Part shown: one piece after another, positions 27,103 to 36,882 of the stretch
Layout: each line of letters starts with the position of its first letter
Numbering within the stretch: the first letter of the stretch is position 1
Program-made: the position numbers and the translations under genes
The notes under the pieces: generated by a model
What the model was told of the DNA's origin: nothing
Database searches by the model: none
The model's input: only the letters and a program-made list of their open reading frames with translations
Source of the DNA: Moraxellaceae bacterium
GTDB lineage: Bacteria; Pseudomonadota; Gammaproteobacteria; Pseudomonadales; Moraxellaceae
Length of the DNA stretch: 64,000 nt
Direction: 5' to 3'
NCBI GenBank assembly: GCA_029267635.1
Contig: JAJUIK010000013.1
Location: 1-64,000, forward strand

Positions 27103-27948
27103 ATGATGAGTCAATTTGACAATGCGGCTGTTTCTGCGCATCTCTCCCATGTACGTATTGTCATGGTCAATACCACCTTGCCGGCTAATATTGGCAGTGC
27201 CTTAAGAGCCATGAAAACCATGGGGCTGAGCAGACTGGTTCTGGTGGCTCCAAAAACCTATCCGCATCCGGATATTGATGCCCTGGCTGCCGGCGCCAGT
27301 GATCTGATCGCACAGATCGAAATTGTGGAAACCCTGGAACAGGCTATTCAGGATTGTCATCTGGTGTTTGGTACCAGCGCACGCAGCCGCACCATTCCCT
27401 GGCCGTTACTGGATGCCCGTCCGGCGGCAGAAAAATCCATGCAGGCCGTGGTGCAGCAGCAACAGGGAATTGCGGTGGTGTTTGGCCGTGAAGACCGCGG
27501 CCTGACCAATGAAGAACTGGCACTGGCCAATTACCATGTCACCATTCCGGTCAATACTGATTATGGTGTGCTCAATGTTGCACAAGCCATTCAGGTGATC
27601 TGTTATGAAATGCGTATGGCTACCCTGCAACTCATCGAAAAAACTGAAAGCACTGAACAGCAAATGCCAGTGACCGACACAGAATCGATGCAATGGGATG
27701 AACCTCTCGTCACCCATGCCCAGATGGAGCAGTTTTATCCACATATCGAAAAAATGCTGCAAGATATTGAATTTTTGGACCCAAAAAATCCGCGATTATT
27801 GCCTTTACGCTTGCGCCGTTTGTTTGGACGGATACAATTAGACCGTATGGAATATCACTTATTACGTGGCATTTTTAGCCGAGTGCAGGCGCTGACGCAT
27901 GGCACATGGAAAAAATCGACAGATCAAGAGGATCAATCAGATGCTTAA
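27103..27948 (+). CDS. trmJ: tRNA (cytidine/uridine-2'-O-)-methyltransferase TrmJ
   Basis: A 281-residue SPOUT-class methyltransferase that modifies the 2'-OH of nucleotide 32 in the tRNA anticodon loop. The opening [20 protein letters not shown], the SPOUT knot motifs [15 protein letters not shown] and [17 protein letters not shown] [13 protein letters not shown], and the C-terminal dimer extension are visible. ATG 27103 is followed directly by a second ATG, and either could be used. The stop overlaps the start of cysE by eight bases, implying coupled translation. Confidence 0.93.
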   Translation: MMSQFDNAAVSAHLSHVRIVMVNTTLPANIGSALRAMKTMGLSRLVLVAPKTYPHPDIDALAAGASDLIAQIEIVETLEQAIQDCHLVFGTSARSRTIPWPLLDARPAAEKSMQAVVQQQQGIAVVFGREDRGLTNEELALANYHVTIPVNTDYGVLNVAQAIQVICYEMRMATLQLIEKTESTEQQMPVTDTESMQWDEPLVTHAQMEQFYPHIEKMLQDIEFLDPKNPRLLPLRLRRLFGRIQLDRMEYHLLRGIFSRVQALTHGTWKKSTDQEDQSDA

Positions 27949-28756
27949 ACAGCTCAAAGAAGATGTTCAGGCTGTATTTGCGCGAGATCCCGCCGCTCGC
28001 AATACTTTAGAAGTTTTAACCACTTATCCAGGCATTCATGCCTTGATCATGCATCGCGTGGCGCATGAACTCTGGAAAAAAAACTGTAAGGGCTCGGCAC
28101 GCGTGTTGTCTTCTTTTAGCCGTTTTGTGACAGGCATTGAAATTCACCCGGGCGCCAAAATTGGCAAGCGTTTCTTTATTGATCACGGTATGGGCGTGGT
28201 GATTGGGGAAACCGCAGAAATTGGTGATGATGTTACCCTGTATCATGGTGTCACCTTAGGAGGCACCACCTGGAATAAAGGCAAACGTCACCCGACCTTA
28301 GAAGATGGCGTAGTGGTCGGTGCCGGTGCGAAAATTCTCGGGCCGTTTACTGTGGGCAAAGGTGCTAAAATTGGCTCCAATGCCGTAGTAACCAAAGAGG
28401 TCCCTCCCGGTGTCACCGCGGTGGGTTATTCGGCACGCTATATCGTAAAAGATCAAGACAAAAACAAGCAGGCACAGGAAGAGCGCCGCCGCGACTATGC
28501 GGAAAGTATCGGCTTCCAGCCCTATGCCACCACTCAGGATCAATCCGACCCGATTCTGGAAGGCATGCGTGTTCTGCTCGATCGCCTGCAACACAATGAA
28601 AAGCGCATGAACACCCTGTGTCAGCGTCTGTCTCTCATTGATCCAACTTTTAAAGAACAGCAGCAAAATGAACAGCCTTATAGTGAACAAGAGCTGAAAA
28701 TTCTGGCTGAAGTTCGCCGTGAATGTGAAGCACAAAGCAGCCAATCCAAAGCCTGA
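27941..28756 (+). CDS. cysE: Serine O-acetyltransferase
   Basis: A 271-residue acetyltransferase that makes O-acetylserine, the carbon acceptor for cysteine synthesis. It has an N-terminal helical domain (residues 1-70) and a left-handed beta-helix of hexapeptide repeats ([18 protein letters not shown], then [19 protein letters not shown]) with the catalytic D-H pair. The C-terminal extension beyond about residue 190 is long, polar and glutamine-rich. The start is ATG 27941 inside the trmJ end (a longer in-frame opening from 27899 lies within trmJ and is rejected). Confidence 0.93.
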   Translation: MLKQLKEDVQAVFARDPAARNTLEVLTTYPGIHALIMHRVAHELWKKNCKGSARVLSSFSRFVTGIEIHPGAKIGKRFFIDHGMGVVIGETAEIGDDVTLYHGVTLGGTTWNKGKRHPTLEDGVVVGAGAKILGPFTVGKGAKIGSNAVVTKEVPPGVTAVGYSARYIVKDQDKNKQAQEERRRDYAESIGFQPYATTQDQSDPILEGMRVLLDRLQHNEKRMNTLCQRLSLIDPTFKEQQQNEQPYSEQELKILAEVRRECEAQSSQSKA

Positions 28757-28854
28757 TTTCTGATCAGGCTCCTTTAACAATCGCAGCGTTGCATGTTCGG
28801 GAGCTTTTTCTTAGACTCACAAACACCCTGTCTGATTGAAAAACATAACAACGG

Positions 28855-29775
28855 ATGAATTTTATGACTCTTAAGCCATTGGCCTATGCAATCATGAGCA
28901 CTGCATTATTATTCACGGCTGCATGCAGTACGGCTCCCAAAATAGAAAAAATCGAACCGGTGATCTTTACCGAACCGGAAATTACACCACCGTTCTATGC
29001 CCTCAATCCGTTTAATTATGATGCACCACCACCCTTTGAACTTGCCTTAAAACAAGCTGCCGCACAACCGGTCAACAAGATGGTGGTGAAATCTGCGCAA
29101 GATCCCTCTCAATCCATAACCTTGGACGTCAATAAGCTAATTATTCCAACCATAAATCAGCCACAACGCACCTTAAAATTTGCCGTGATGGCAGGTGAAA
29201 ATGAACTGGATGTCACCGAGATTGATGACTTTTTACAACTGGTAGAAGGAAAAGCTCGTCATTATCCCCCTCGTTTCACTGATCGTCAGGAACGTAAAGG
29301 TTTTGAAAACAAGTTACGTGAATTAAACCAGCAATTGGAAACCCTGGCAGCCCCAAACAATGCCTCATTTGATGTCTTGATTCGTGCCTTTAAAGCCAGT
29401 GTCATGGCCCGCAATATGGATTTGGGGCATGTCTACACCACTAAATCTCTGACCTATGCGCAACGTATCCTTCGCATCAATCAGGAGGATGCTGAGGCCA
29501 ATTTCTGGTTTGGTTTCAGTTTGTCTGAAGGTGGCGGTCAGCGTGAAGCCGTGCCTTACCTGGAAAAAGCCATGAAAGCAGGTGTACAGGAAGCCTATCT
29601 GTCCGCAGCGAATAACTATATCGCGATGGAACAAAAGAAAAACGCGATCAATACACTCAAAACCTATAAAACCAAGTATCCGAGCGAGGCCGAAGTGGCT
29701 GACCGATTGATTCAAGAAATTGAAAAACATGGTCGCTGGAATGTCTGGCAACTGCTGACTAAACCGGTCTCATAA
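28855..29775 (+). CDS. TPR-like lipoprotein, unknown function
   Basis: A 306-residue protein with a signal peptide and lipobox (FTAAC, cysteine near residue 24), so probably a lipoprotein. Residues about 30-115 are proline-rich and extended (PVIFTEPEITPPFYALNPFN). The C-terminal half (about 195-290) contains TPR-like helical pairs (EANFWFGFSLSEGGGQREAV, then YLEKAMKAGVQEAYLSAANN). TPR lipoproteins usually scaffold envelope assemblies. The next gene also encodes a lipoprotein, but a terminator lies between them. Not recognised as a named protein. Confidence 0.75.
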   Translation: MNFMTLKPLAYAIMSTALLFTAACSTAPKIEKIEPVIFTEPEITPPFYALNPFNYDAPPPFELALKQAAAQPVNKMVVKSAQDPSQSITLDVNKLIIPTINQPQRTLKFAVMAGENELDVTEIDDFLQLVEGKARHYPPRFTDRQERKGFENKLRELNQQLETLAAPNNASFDVLIRAFKASVMARNMDLGHVYTTKSLTYAQRILRINQEDAEANFWFGFSLSEGGGQREAVPYLEKAMKAGVQEAYLSAANNYIAMEQKKNAINTLKTYKTKYPSEAEVADRLIQEIEKHGRWNVWQLLTKPVS

Positions 29776-29801
29776 GTCAGGTTAAATTACAAAACCCCCA
29801 T

Positions 29802-29832
29802 AAAATAGACTGTTTCGACAGTCTATTTTAAT
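29802..29832 (+). terminator. Rho-independent terminator
   Basis: AAAATAGACTGT and ACAGTCTATTTT form a perfect 12-base-pair hairpin (29802-29829) with a TTCG tetraloop, followed by AATTT. It separates the two lipoprotein genes. Confidence 0.85.
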
Positions 29833-29899
29833 TTGCATGGCATTGAAAAAAGCGTTCTTTACCGTATGATGAAAACATCATCGCTCAGCATTTTTGCTT

Positions 29900-31903
29900 A
29901 TGCAGACTCCAATAATAAATAAAATCATCTGCCTGTTTGCATTTTTCAGTCTGCTTTCTATGGGTGGCTGTCAAGTGATCAGCGTCAAACCACAAGCATT
30001 GAATATCACCCTGGCCAATGAACGCGACAGTATTCTGACACGTAGCAAACTCAGCGAAGCCAGTCTCAATGTGCTGTCCATGACCGGACGCGAGGCCAAA
30101 ACCTGTATTGAACAAGCCCAGCAGTGCATTACTGAACTGCAGCAGATCCCACAAATTCAGGATGAACAACTGCTTTCCACCAGCAGTGAGATCTATCTGG
30201 CCCGGGCGATGGAACTTGAATCTTCGACGGATTGCCAATCGGCTTTATCCAATCCTGAGACAGCCAGCACAAAAGCCAAGACACAACAACCTTATGAGCA
30301 GTGCCTGGAACAACAGCTGGCAATGCTGGACCACAGCATCCGCTATAGCTATGCCTATCTGTTTAAAACCAAACGTCAGCCACAAGAACGGATTTTTGAT
30401 AACCGCCAGGTACAGATCCGTGATTTTTATAATCAGGCATTGGCCAAACTGATCATGACCTATGCTAACCGCTATCAAAGCACTAAGGTTGAACCGCAGA
30501 TTAAAGTAGGAAAAAGTCTTTACAGTATCGACTTCTCGCACTTTCCACAGCTCGCTCATGTAGAAGTGGCTCAATTACTGTCAAGCTACAACTTGAACTT
30601 CTCTGGCTTAAATTCTATTAACCGCCGCGATGGCTTCGGTTCAGAATTTGTCATCGTTCTACCCAAAAACCCCTTTTCAAATAACGGCAAATATATTCTC
30701 GATCCTCTGAATTTTTCTTATCAGAATGGGAAAAATCCCAATATTCACCAGGCACGTTATCTGGCTGCAACCATTACCATGCAGCCCAAATCATTCCAGA
30801 GTATTGAGGATATTCTGACCCAACCTGAAATGCAGATTCAGGTTTATGATCCTTACCGAGTAGAAAATATTTTGGTGGGAAACAAACAATATCCTCTGGC
30901 GGCCAATTTTTCTGCGCCTTATGGGTTGTGGCTGGCACAGAATAATTTGGGAATCGCGGCTTATCTCTCGCTGATTGACCGAGAGAAAGAACTGACGATG
31001 CCGCATCTATATATGCTGGAACCCTATAACCCGAACAAGAAAATTATTGTTCTGATTCATGGTTTGGCCAGCAGTCCGGAAGCCTGGATTGCCCTCACCA
31101 ACGATATGATGGGGGATCCTGTCTTGCGTGAGCACTATCAGGTCTGGCAAGTATTTTATTCAACCAATATGCCGATGATTGAAAGCCGTTTGCAAATTTA
31201 TGCCTTACTCAAGCAGGCTTTTTCCCAGATCAATGCTCATGCACCAGCTAAGCAGGACGCTGTACTCATTGGCCATAGTATGGGCGGGATTATTAGCCGC
31301 TTACTGGTCAGTAATGCGGATATTTCCCAAAAAGCCATTGATAGCATGAACTTGCGGCAGCTGAACCAGTTTAAAAATGAACCCTTGATTCAACAACGTC
31401 TGCAGATCCGTTCAATTGAAAACTTTAACCGAGCCATTTTTCTGGCCACACCTCATCGTGGTACGGAATATGCTGAACGCTGGTTTAATCGTGCCGCGCG
31501 TAAAATTATTCGCTTGCCAGGAGCTTTTATCTCGGCTTTAAGTGATGCCCTGCAACATCAGGATCCTGAACGGCAAGCAGCTTTACGCCAGCTTAATCCT
31601 GAAATTATCCAAAATGGCCCGAGTGATTTAAGCCATCAATCTACTTTTATCACCCTCACTCAAGATATTATGCCGCGCAAAGGTTGGGTTTATCACTCTA
31701 TCCTGGGCAATAATAGCAAAAGCCAAATACCCGAACAGATGGGTGACGGCGTGGTCAGTTATCAGAGCGCACATTTGGCTGGGGCCAGTTCAGAGAAAAT
31801 CTTCACAGGCGGACATTCCATCCAGATGACACCAGAAGCAATTTTAGAGTTACGGCGGATTTTACGACTGCATTTAGTTGAACATGACCTTTACAAACCA
31901 TAA
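29900..31903 (+). CDS. Lipoprotein with lipase/esterase-type alpha/beta-hydrolase domain
   Basis: A 667-residue protein. The signal peptide ends at SMGGC (cysteine near residue 23), a lipobox. Residues 25-370 are a large N-terminal region with no recognised fold. From about residue 375 an alpha/beta-hydrolase fold is clear: oxyanion-hole strand VLIHGLASSPEAW, nucleophile elbow GHSMGG, the PHRGT loop common in lipases acting on bulky or lipid substrates, and a late GDGVVS-to-GGHS segment supplying acid and histidine. It resembles large outer-membrane lipases annotated in Acinetobacter. The natural substrate is unknown. ATG 29900 is the first ATG of the frame. Confidence 0.85.
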   Translation: MQTPIINKIICLFAFFSLLSMGGCQVISVKPQALNITLANERDSILTRSKLSEASLNVLSMTGREAKTCIEQAQQCITELQQIPQIQDEQLLSTSSEIYLARAMELESSTDCQSALSNPETASTKAKTQQPYEQCLEQQLAMLDHSIRYSYAYLFKTKRQPQERIFDNRQVQIRDFYNQALAKLIMTYANRYQSTKVEPQIKVGKSLYSIDFSHFPQLAHVEVAQLLSSYNLNFSGLNSINRRDGFGSEFVIVLPKNPFSNNGKYILDPLNFSYQNGKNPNIHQARYLAATITMQPKSFQSIEDILTQPEMQIQVYDPYRVENILVGNKQYPLAANFSAPYGLWLAQNNLGIAAYLSLIDREKELTMPHLYMLEPYNPNKKIIVLIHGLASSPEAWIALTNDMMGDPVLREHYQVWQVFYSTNMPMIESRLQIYALLKQAFSQINAHAPAKQDAVLIGHSMGGIISRLLVSNADISQKAIDSMNLRQLNQFKNEPLIQQRLQIRSIENFNRAIFLATPHRGTEYAERWFNRAARKIIRLPGAFISALSDALQHQDPERQAALRQLNPEIIQNGPSDLSHQSTFITLTQDIMPRKGWVYHSILGNNSKSQIPEQMGDGVVSYQSAHLAGASSEKIFTGGHSIQMTPEAILELRRILRLHLVEHDLYKP

Positions 31904-32245
31904 AAAATTAGTGAAATCTTTATATCAATCCCACAAAAAAAGCCCAATTTTACGGTTCTTTTTCATAGACTTCACCAATACAACGAATCGTATACTATTG
32001 TAAATAAAACAGATCTGCTGGCTTCTATAATCACTTACGTGAAATTTCTTTCAATTTCACCCCGCAAAAAGCATGCTCAGTTGTAATTAAAACTGTGATA
32101 TTGATAAATGTACTGCTAGCTTCAATTTTTTGTGCCATCTCATACATATGAGCAATGTGATTGAACCATAGCAGTGAATACTAACCTTGTTCACCACCAT
32201 TGCTAAGGAAATAGATAAAAAGATCCAGATGAAGTTTTACCCTAA
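31904..32245. other. Intergenic region downstream of the lipase gene
   Basis: About 340 A+T-rich bases with no intact frame. Just after the lipase stop, CCCAATTTTACGGTTCTTTTTC is not a clear hairpin. The right half may be the decayed upstream portion of the LysR-type remnant that begins to be readable at 32,246. Confidence 0.35.
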
Positions 32246-32401
32246 TTGGCCGGTGCAAATAGTGAAATTGTGCATCCATTACTACTGAATGGACTAGGCA
32301 TTACTTACAAATTGAATGGAGACATTCAAGCCGATTTAACTTCCGCTAAAATCATCAAATGTTTGGCAGAATTCAATCACAAATATACAATCGATATCTG
32401 A
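32246..32401 (+). pseudogene. Remnant of a LysR-family regulator (C-terminal effector domain)
   Basis: A 51-codon open stretch with no start, ending at TGA 32399-32401, reads GANSEIVHPLLLNGLGITYK, then NGDIQADLTSAKIIKCLAEF. This matches the last part of LysR substrate-binding domains, where N-x-x-E-x-x-x-x-x-x-L-x-G-L-G-I is followed by D-D-L-x-S-G-x-L-V-x-V-L-x-E. The rest of the gene is not readable. It lies just beyond the phaA terminator. A fragmentary fossil; family assignment is by pattern only. Confidence 0.5.
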
Positions 32402-32475
32402 TTTCTTTGATCAATAAGACAAAAGACAGCAAGCTAAACTTTTCTAAATTTTATCTATTCTCAGTTCCTAAAATA

Positions 32476-32506
32476 AAAAGAGAATCCTTCCGGATTCTCT
32501 TTTAAT
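32476..32506 (-). terminator. Terminator of the pha operon
   Basis: AAAAGAGAATCC (from 32476) pairs with GGATTCTCTTTT (to 32503) around a four-base loop. On the reverse strand T residues follow. It lies about 35 bases after the phaA stop. Confidence 0.8.
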
Positions 32507-32537
32507 GAATCAAATTAAAATAATGAGCGAAAACGGA

Positions 32538-33716
32538 TTAGTTACGTTCTACTGCCAAAGCAACACCCATACCACCACCGATACATAAAGTCGCTAGACC
32601 TTTTTTCGCATCACGGCGTTGCATCTCATGTAACAAAGTCACCAGGATACGGCAGCCTGAAGCACCAATCGGGTGGCCGAGTGCAATTGCACCACCGTTC
32701 ACATTGACTTTATCCATATTTAAACCTAGCTCTTTTGCAACACCCAAAGCCTGTGCAGCAAAAGCTTCATTGGCTTCGATCAAGTCCACTTCATCCAGTG
32801 TCCAATTTGCATTTGCCAAGGTTTTCTTCACTGCATTGACAGGTCCTAAGCCCATGACTTCTGGCTCAACCCCAGACATCGCATATGCTTTGATACGCGC
32901 CAATGGTTGTAAACCCAATTCAGCAGCTTTCTCAGCGCTCATCACTAAAACGGCTGCTGCACCATCATTAATGCCTGATGCATTGCCTGCCGTTACCGAA
33001 CCGTCTTTCTTAAAGGCTGGGCGTAGTTTCGCCAGACTCTGCTCACTGGTATCCGCTTTGATATATTCATCACGATCAAATGCAACAGGTTCACCTTTAC
33101 GCTGTGGCACATAAACAGGGGCAATTTCTGCATCAAACTTGCCTTCTGCTTGCGCTTGCGCCGCACGCTGTTGTGAAAGTGCGGCTAAAGCATCCTGCTC
33201 TTCACGGCTAATGCCGATTTTATCTACAATATTTTCTGCTGTAATCCCCATATGATACTGGTTATAGACGTCAGTCAAACCATCATAAACCATGCTATCG
33301 ACCAGCTGTGCATTACCCATTTTTTGTCCATTGCGCATTTGAATAAAATGTACACTTTGCGACATAGACTCTTGTCCACCAGCAACCACAACATCTGCTT
33401 CACCTGATACAACCGCTTGAGCAGCCAGATGCACAGCACGTAATCCCGAACCACACACCACATTCAAGGTTGAAGCCGGCACTGAAATCGGAATACCAGC
33501 AGCAATCGCAGCTTGGCGCGCAGGGTTTTGCCCTACACCCGCAGTCAAGACATTCCCCATAATGACTTGGTCTACCTGTTCCGGTTTTACCCCTGCTGCA
33601 TCTAAAACTGCACGAATCGCGACCTGACCCAACTGCGGTGCACTGACACTCGCAACACTACCTAAAAAACTGCCAATTGCAGTACGTTTAGCTGCAACAA
33701 TTACGACTTCTTTCAT
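32538..33716 (-). CDS. phaA: Acetyl-CoA acetyltransferase (beta-ketothiolase)
   Basis: A 392-residue thiolase that condenses two acetyl-CoA to acetoacetyl-CoA, the first step of poly-3-hydroxybutyrate synthesis. The acyl-accepting C88 (NVVCGSG), H348 (ALGHPIG) and C378 (CIGGGMG) are all present and the length is standard. It is the last gene of the leftward phaB-phaP-phaC-phaA cluster, an order described for Acinetobacter. Thiolases of this type also serve other pathways, but operon context fixes the role. Confidence 0.94.
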   Translation of the reverse strand: MKEVVIVAAKRTAIGSFLGSVASVSAPQLGQVAIRAVLDAAGVKPEQVDQVIMGNVLTAGVGQNPARQAAIAAGIPISVPASTLNVVCGSGLRAVHLAAQAVVSGEADVVVAGGQESMSQSVHFIQMRNGQKMGNAQLVDSMVYDGLTDVYNQYHMGITAENIVDKIGISREEQDALAALSQQRAAQAQAEGKFDAEIAPVYVPQRKGEPVAFDRDEYIKADTSEQSLAKLRPAFKKDGSVTAGNASGINDGAAAVLVMSAEKAAELGLQPLARIKAYAMSGVEPEVMGLGPVNAVKKTLANANWTLDEVDLIEANEAFAAQALGVAKELGLNMDKVNVNGGAIALGHPIGASGCRILVTLLHEMQRRDAKKGLATLCIGGGMGVALAVERN

Positions 33717-33810
33717 TGTATTTCCTATACTTTAAAATTTATTTCTATTTAAATGGTGAGCTACACTTTTACCTCAAAATGCAGCTCAACTGAGTAACAA
33801 GTCATCATGA

Positions 33811-35580
33811 TTAAAACAGGTTAACCTGCACATAACGACCTGGTGCTGCTTCTTTCACAGGATATGCTTCTGTACCTAACGCACGTGCGGGTACCTGCTC
33901 TCCTGTATATGGTGCAACCCAGTCCTTCCAACGTAACCACCAAGATTCTGAATGATATTGCGTTCCATCCAGCCATTGCTTGGCATTTTCATACGGAGCC
34001 GAATTGGTATAACAACCATATTTATTACGACTTGGTGGATTCACAATGCCTGCCACATGGCCTGATTCACCCAGCACTAATGTGGTTTCACCACCCAGAT
34101 AAGTCGAACCTTTGCAACAAGCGTCCCAAAGTGCAATATGATCTTCTTGTGTGGAGATAAAGAAGTTCGGAGTTTTCACTTTAGAGAGATTCAAGCTCAC
34201 GCCATTAATTTTAATCTTGTTCGGCTGAATCAATTCATTGTTCAGATACAGGTTACGAACCAAGAAATTGTGAACTTGAGCGGCGATATTGGTACCATCA
34301 CTGTTCCAGTACAAGATATCAAAATCTGAAGGGTTTTTACCTTTCAGATAATTCTCAATGTAATAATTCCAGTATAGGGTATTTTCACGCAACAAACTAA
34401 AAGTCACGGCCAATTGACGTCCGTCAAAATAACCCATTTTATTATTCAGCGCTTCAATACCATCAATGAGCTCTTCATTAATGAAGACACCCAAACTGCC
34501 CGGATTATCAAAGTCTAGAAGCGTCGTCAGGTAGGTCGCACTCTTCACATGATTTTTCAATCGCTTGCCAACATAGTACGCTTGTGTAGCTGCCAAGACC
34601 GTACCACCAATACAATAACCAATTGCATTGACTTCTTTTTCGCCCGTCATCTCTTCGATCACACGCATCGCTTCAACTGTACCAGATACAATCAGATCAT
34701 CAAAACGCATATCTTTTTGTTCGGCGTTCGGATTACGCCATGACATCAAGAACACGGTATGGCCTTGCTGACGTAACCAGTTCACATATGAGTTTTGTTC
34801 ACGCAGATCGAGAATATAATATTTGTTAATAAAAGGTGGGATCATCAGAATCGGAGTTTGATAAACTGTTTCTGTGACTGCTTCATATTGCAGCAGCTGG
34901 AACACTTCATTTTCAAATACGACCCCACCTGGTGTATAAGCCAAATCTTTACCTAGATTAAAGGAATCATTATTGACCATGCGAACAGACAGATATTTTC
35001 CACTATTCATCACGTCATCGTGAAAAATTTCCATGCCACGGATTAAATTCTGGCCATGCTCTTGTACGGTTTGATGAATGACTTCCGGATTGGTCCACAA
35101 AAAATTGCCCGGTGCAAAGGCATTGACCAATTGACGGGTAAAGAAGTGGATACGATAGCGTGCCTTGTCTGGAATCCCTTCAATCTCATCTAGCATATCC
35201 TGTACCAGTTTACTGAAATGTAGATAAGACTGACTTAATAGATCATAGTTTGGCTCTTGCCATAAATGATCTTTGAAACGGCGATCGCCACTTTCCGATG
35301 TAAACAGAGGGAGTACATCTTTAGACACACTGCGCAGCATGACATTTTGATAAATCTGCAGCTGACCGACCCACCATTTACTTTGCATTTCTATCATCCG
35401 AGCAGGATTTTTAGCCAACGCTTCAAAAAATATGGCCATATCTTCACTGTTAACTTTGCTCAACGCATCATTCAGTGGGTTATCACCGTAATAAAACTCT
35501 TGTACCTTTTTCCACATCTCTTCATTGACATCGAAAAAGCGCTGTACATTTTGATTAAACTGAAGAACATTCTGCTCCAT
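33811..35580 (-). CDS. phaC: Class I poly(3-hydroxyalkanoate) synthase
   Basis: A 589-residue polymerase of 3-hydroxyacyl-CoA acting on the surface of the growing PHA granule. The N-terminal domain (about 1-200) precedes an alpha/beta-hydrolase core. The lipase-like box is GYC323IGG, with cysteine as nucleophile. The acid lies in QEDHIALW and the histidine in GESGHVAG. Length and lack of a PhaE/PhaR partner indicate class I, which prefers short-chain monomers. A stable hairpin lies between phaP and this gene, which may lower its expression relative to the phasin. Confidence 0.95.
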   Translation of the reverse strand: MEQNVLQFNQNVQRFFDVNEEMWKKVQEFYYGDNPLNDALSKVNSEDMAIFFEALAKNPARMIEMQSKWWVGQLQIYQNVMLRSVSKDVLPLFTSESGDRRFKDHLWQEPNYDLLSQSYLHFSKLVQDMLDEIEGIPDKARYRIHFFTRQLVNAFAPGNFLWTNPEVIHQTVQEHGQNLIRGMEIFHDDVMNSGKYLSVRMVNNDSFNLGKDLAYTPGGVVFENEVFQLLQYEAVTETVYQTPILMIPPFINKYYILDLREQNSYVNWLRQQGHTVFLMSWRNPNAEQKDMRFDDLIVSGTVEAMRVIEEMTGEKEVNAIGYCIGGTVLAATQAYYVGKRLKNHVKSATYLTTLLDFDNPGSLGVFINEELIDGIEALNNKMGYFDGRQLAVTFSLLRENTLYWNYYIENYLKGKNPSDFDILYWNSDGTNIAAQVHNFLVRNLYLNNELIQPNKIKINGVSLNLSKVKTPNFFISTQEDHIALWDACCKGSTYLGGETTLVLGESGHVAGIVNPPSRNKYGCYTNSAPYENAKQWLDGTQYHSESWWLRWKDWVAPYTGEQVPARALGTEAYPVKEAAPGRYVQVNLF

Positions 35581-35634
35581 TTCACCTCTCCCGATGGTTG
35601 TTCATCCATACACTCGGATCGACGACTCTATAAA

Positions 35635-35665
35635 AAACGGGGAAGTTACTTGCACTTCCCCGTTT
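35635..35665 (-). terminator. Strong hairpin/terminator inside the pha operon, between phaP and phaC
   Basis: AAACGGGGAAGT and ACTTCCCCGTTT form a perfect 12-base-pair stem with a seven-base loop. On the reverse strand the stem ends in TTTTTT (complement of 35632-35637). It lies 34 bases after the phaP stop and 54 before phaC, in the transcription direction, so it can terminate part of the transcripts and favour phasin over synthase. Confidence 0.8.
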
Positions 35666-35699
35666 GTGTCTCTTGATCCATCATGCATCTAGGTTGGTG

Positions 35700-36044
35700 T
35701 TATTTTGCTTTTGGCATTGATTCACTAACCAAATTATCGAATTCAGCTTTGAATTCAGTAGCAAGGCTAGCAAGTTTTTGACCATCATTGATCATTTGTT
35801 GGCTTAATTTCGTCATGGTTTCTAATTGCTTAGTACCACAGTTGATCATACTTTGCATATCACGTACTTCACTGTTAGCGAAAACTTGTGACAAAGTAAT
35901 ATCAGCATAATGACGTGCTGCAGTCAGCTGTAAATTCGTTAAATCAGCAAAGTTTTTTGCAACTAAACTGTTAAATTTTGAATACGGTTCGAAAATATTC
36001 TTGTATTGATTATTCACGTTTGAAAAGATATCGCCGTATAACAT
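35700..36044 (-). CDS. phaP: Phasin (PHA granule surface protein)
   Basis: A 114-residue all-helical amphipathic protein of the phasin type that coats PHA granules and controls their number and size. The pattern (NQYKNIFEPYSKFNSLVAKN, then FADLTNLQLTAARHYADITL) and the position between phaB and phaC fit PhaP of Acinetobacter. It has a single cysteine, no signal and no membrane segment. Phasins are needed in large amounts, which agrees with the terminator-like hairpin just downstream. Confidence 0.88.
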   Translation of the reverse strand: MLYGDIFSNVNNQYKNIFEPYSKFNSLVAKNFADLTNLQLTAARHYADITLSQVFANSEVRDMQSMINCGTKQLETMTKLSQQMINDGQKLASLATEFKAEFDNLVSESMPKAK

Positions 36045-36135
36045 TGGGTATTACTCCATTGGATGAATTATTTAGTTAAAATTATTACTTTATTAAAATT
36101 TACAACAAATATACCAAGTCCACAGATATACAGTC

Positions 36136-36882
36136 TTATTGCATGTACAAACCACCGTTCACTGATAGTGTTTCACCAGTGATATAAGCACCATTATCGC
36201 CTACAAGATACATTACTGCTGCTGCAATTTCTTCCGGTTGAGCCAGACGGTTTAAAGGGATCTGATCTTCAATACTCTTCACAACATCTTCACGCATTGC
36301 AGTAACCATTGGCGTCGCTGTATAACCTGGTGCAACCACATTCACGCTAATGCTTGAACGTGCACCTTCTTGTGCTAACGCTTTAGAGAAACCGATAATG
36401 CCCGCTTTTGCTGCTGAATAGTTTGCCTGGCCAAACTGGCCCTTCAATCCATTGACTGAGCTAATATTAACGATACGACCATGCTTTTGCTCTAGCATTT
36501 TATTAAAAACTGGCTGAGTAACTGTAAACAAAGTTTTCAAATTGGTATCAAGCACTTGAGACCATTGGTCAAACGTCATTTTCTTAAAAGTAGCATCACG
36601 CGTAATACCAGCATTGTTCACCAATACATCCACACGACCTTCTGCCTGGATTGCTTCCTCAATCGCTGTAGTTGCTGCTGTGTGATCGGTCAAATCTGTC
36701 AAGACAAAACGTACATCATCTTCCTGAAAACCTTCTTTCTTCAACCATTGTTTTTCACGATCTTCCTCACGTGGAACAACAGTAGCGATGATCTTATAAT
36801 CTTGAGCGATCAATTGACGGCAAATTTCACTGCCAATCCCACCGAGTGCCCCTGTCACAAATGCAACTTTTTTTTCAGACAT
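36136..36882 (-). CDS. phaB: Acetoacetyl-CoA reductase (NADPH)
   Basis: A 248-residue short-chain dehydrogenase that reduces acetoacetyl-CoA to (R)-3-hydroxybutyryl-CoA for PhaC. It shows the cofactor motif TGALGGIG, NNAG (VLVNNAGITRD), the catalytic serine in ISSVNG, and the Y-x-x-x-K pair in NYSAAKAG. ATG 36882 is preferred because AAAGG lies seven bases before it and it gives the usual MSEKKVAFVTG opening; in-frame ATGs at 36888 and 36903 exist. It is the first gene of the operon. FabG-like enzymes are similar, but the context supports PhaB. Confidence 0.93.
   Translation of the reverse strand: MSEKKVAFVTGALGGIGSEICRQLIAQDYKIIATVVPREEDREKQWLKKEGFQEDDVRFVLTDLTDHTAATTAIEEAIQAEGRVDVLVNNAGITRDATFKKMTFDQWSQVLDTNLKTLFTVTQPVFNKMLEQKHGRIVNISSVNGLKGQFGQANYSAAKAGIIGFSKALAQEGARSSISVNVVAPGYTATPMVTAMREDVVKSIEDQIPLNRLAQPEEIAAAVMYLVGDNGAYITGETLSVNGGLYMQ

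Noticed and set aside
28298..28780. A 160-codon reverse-strand frame covering the end of cysE
   Set aside because: Antisense to the conserved hexapeptide-repeat region; no ribosome-binding site.
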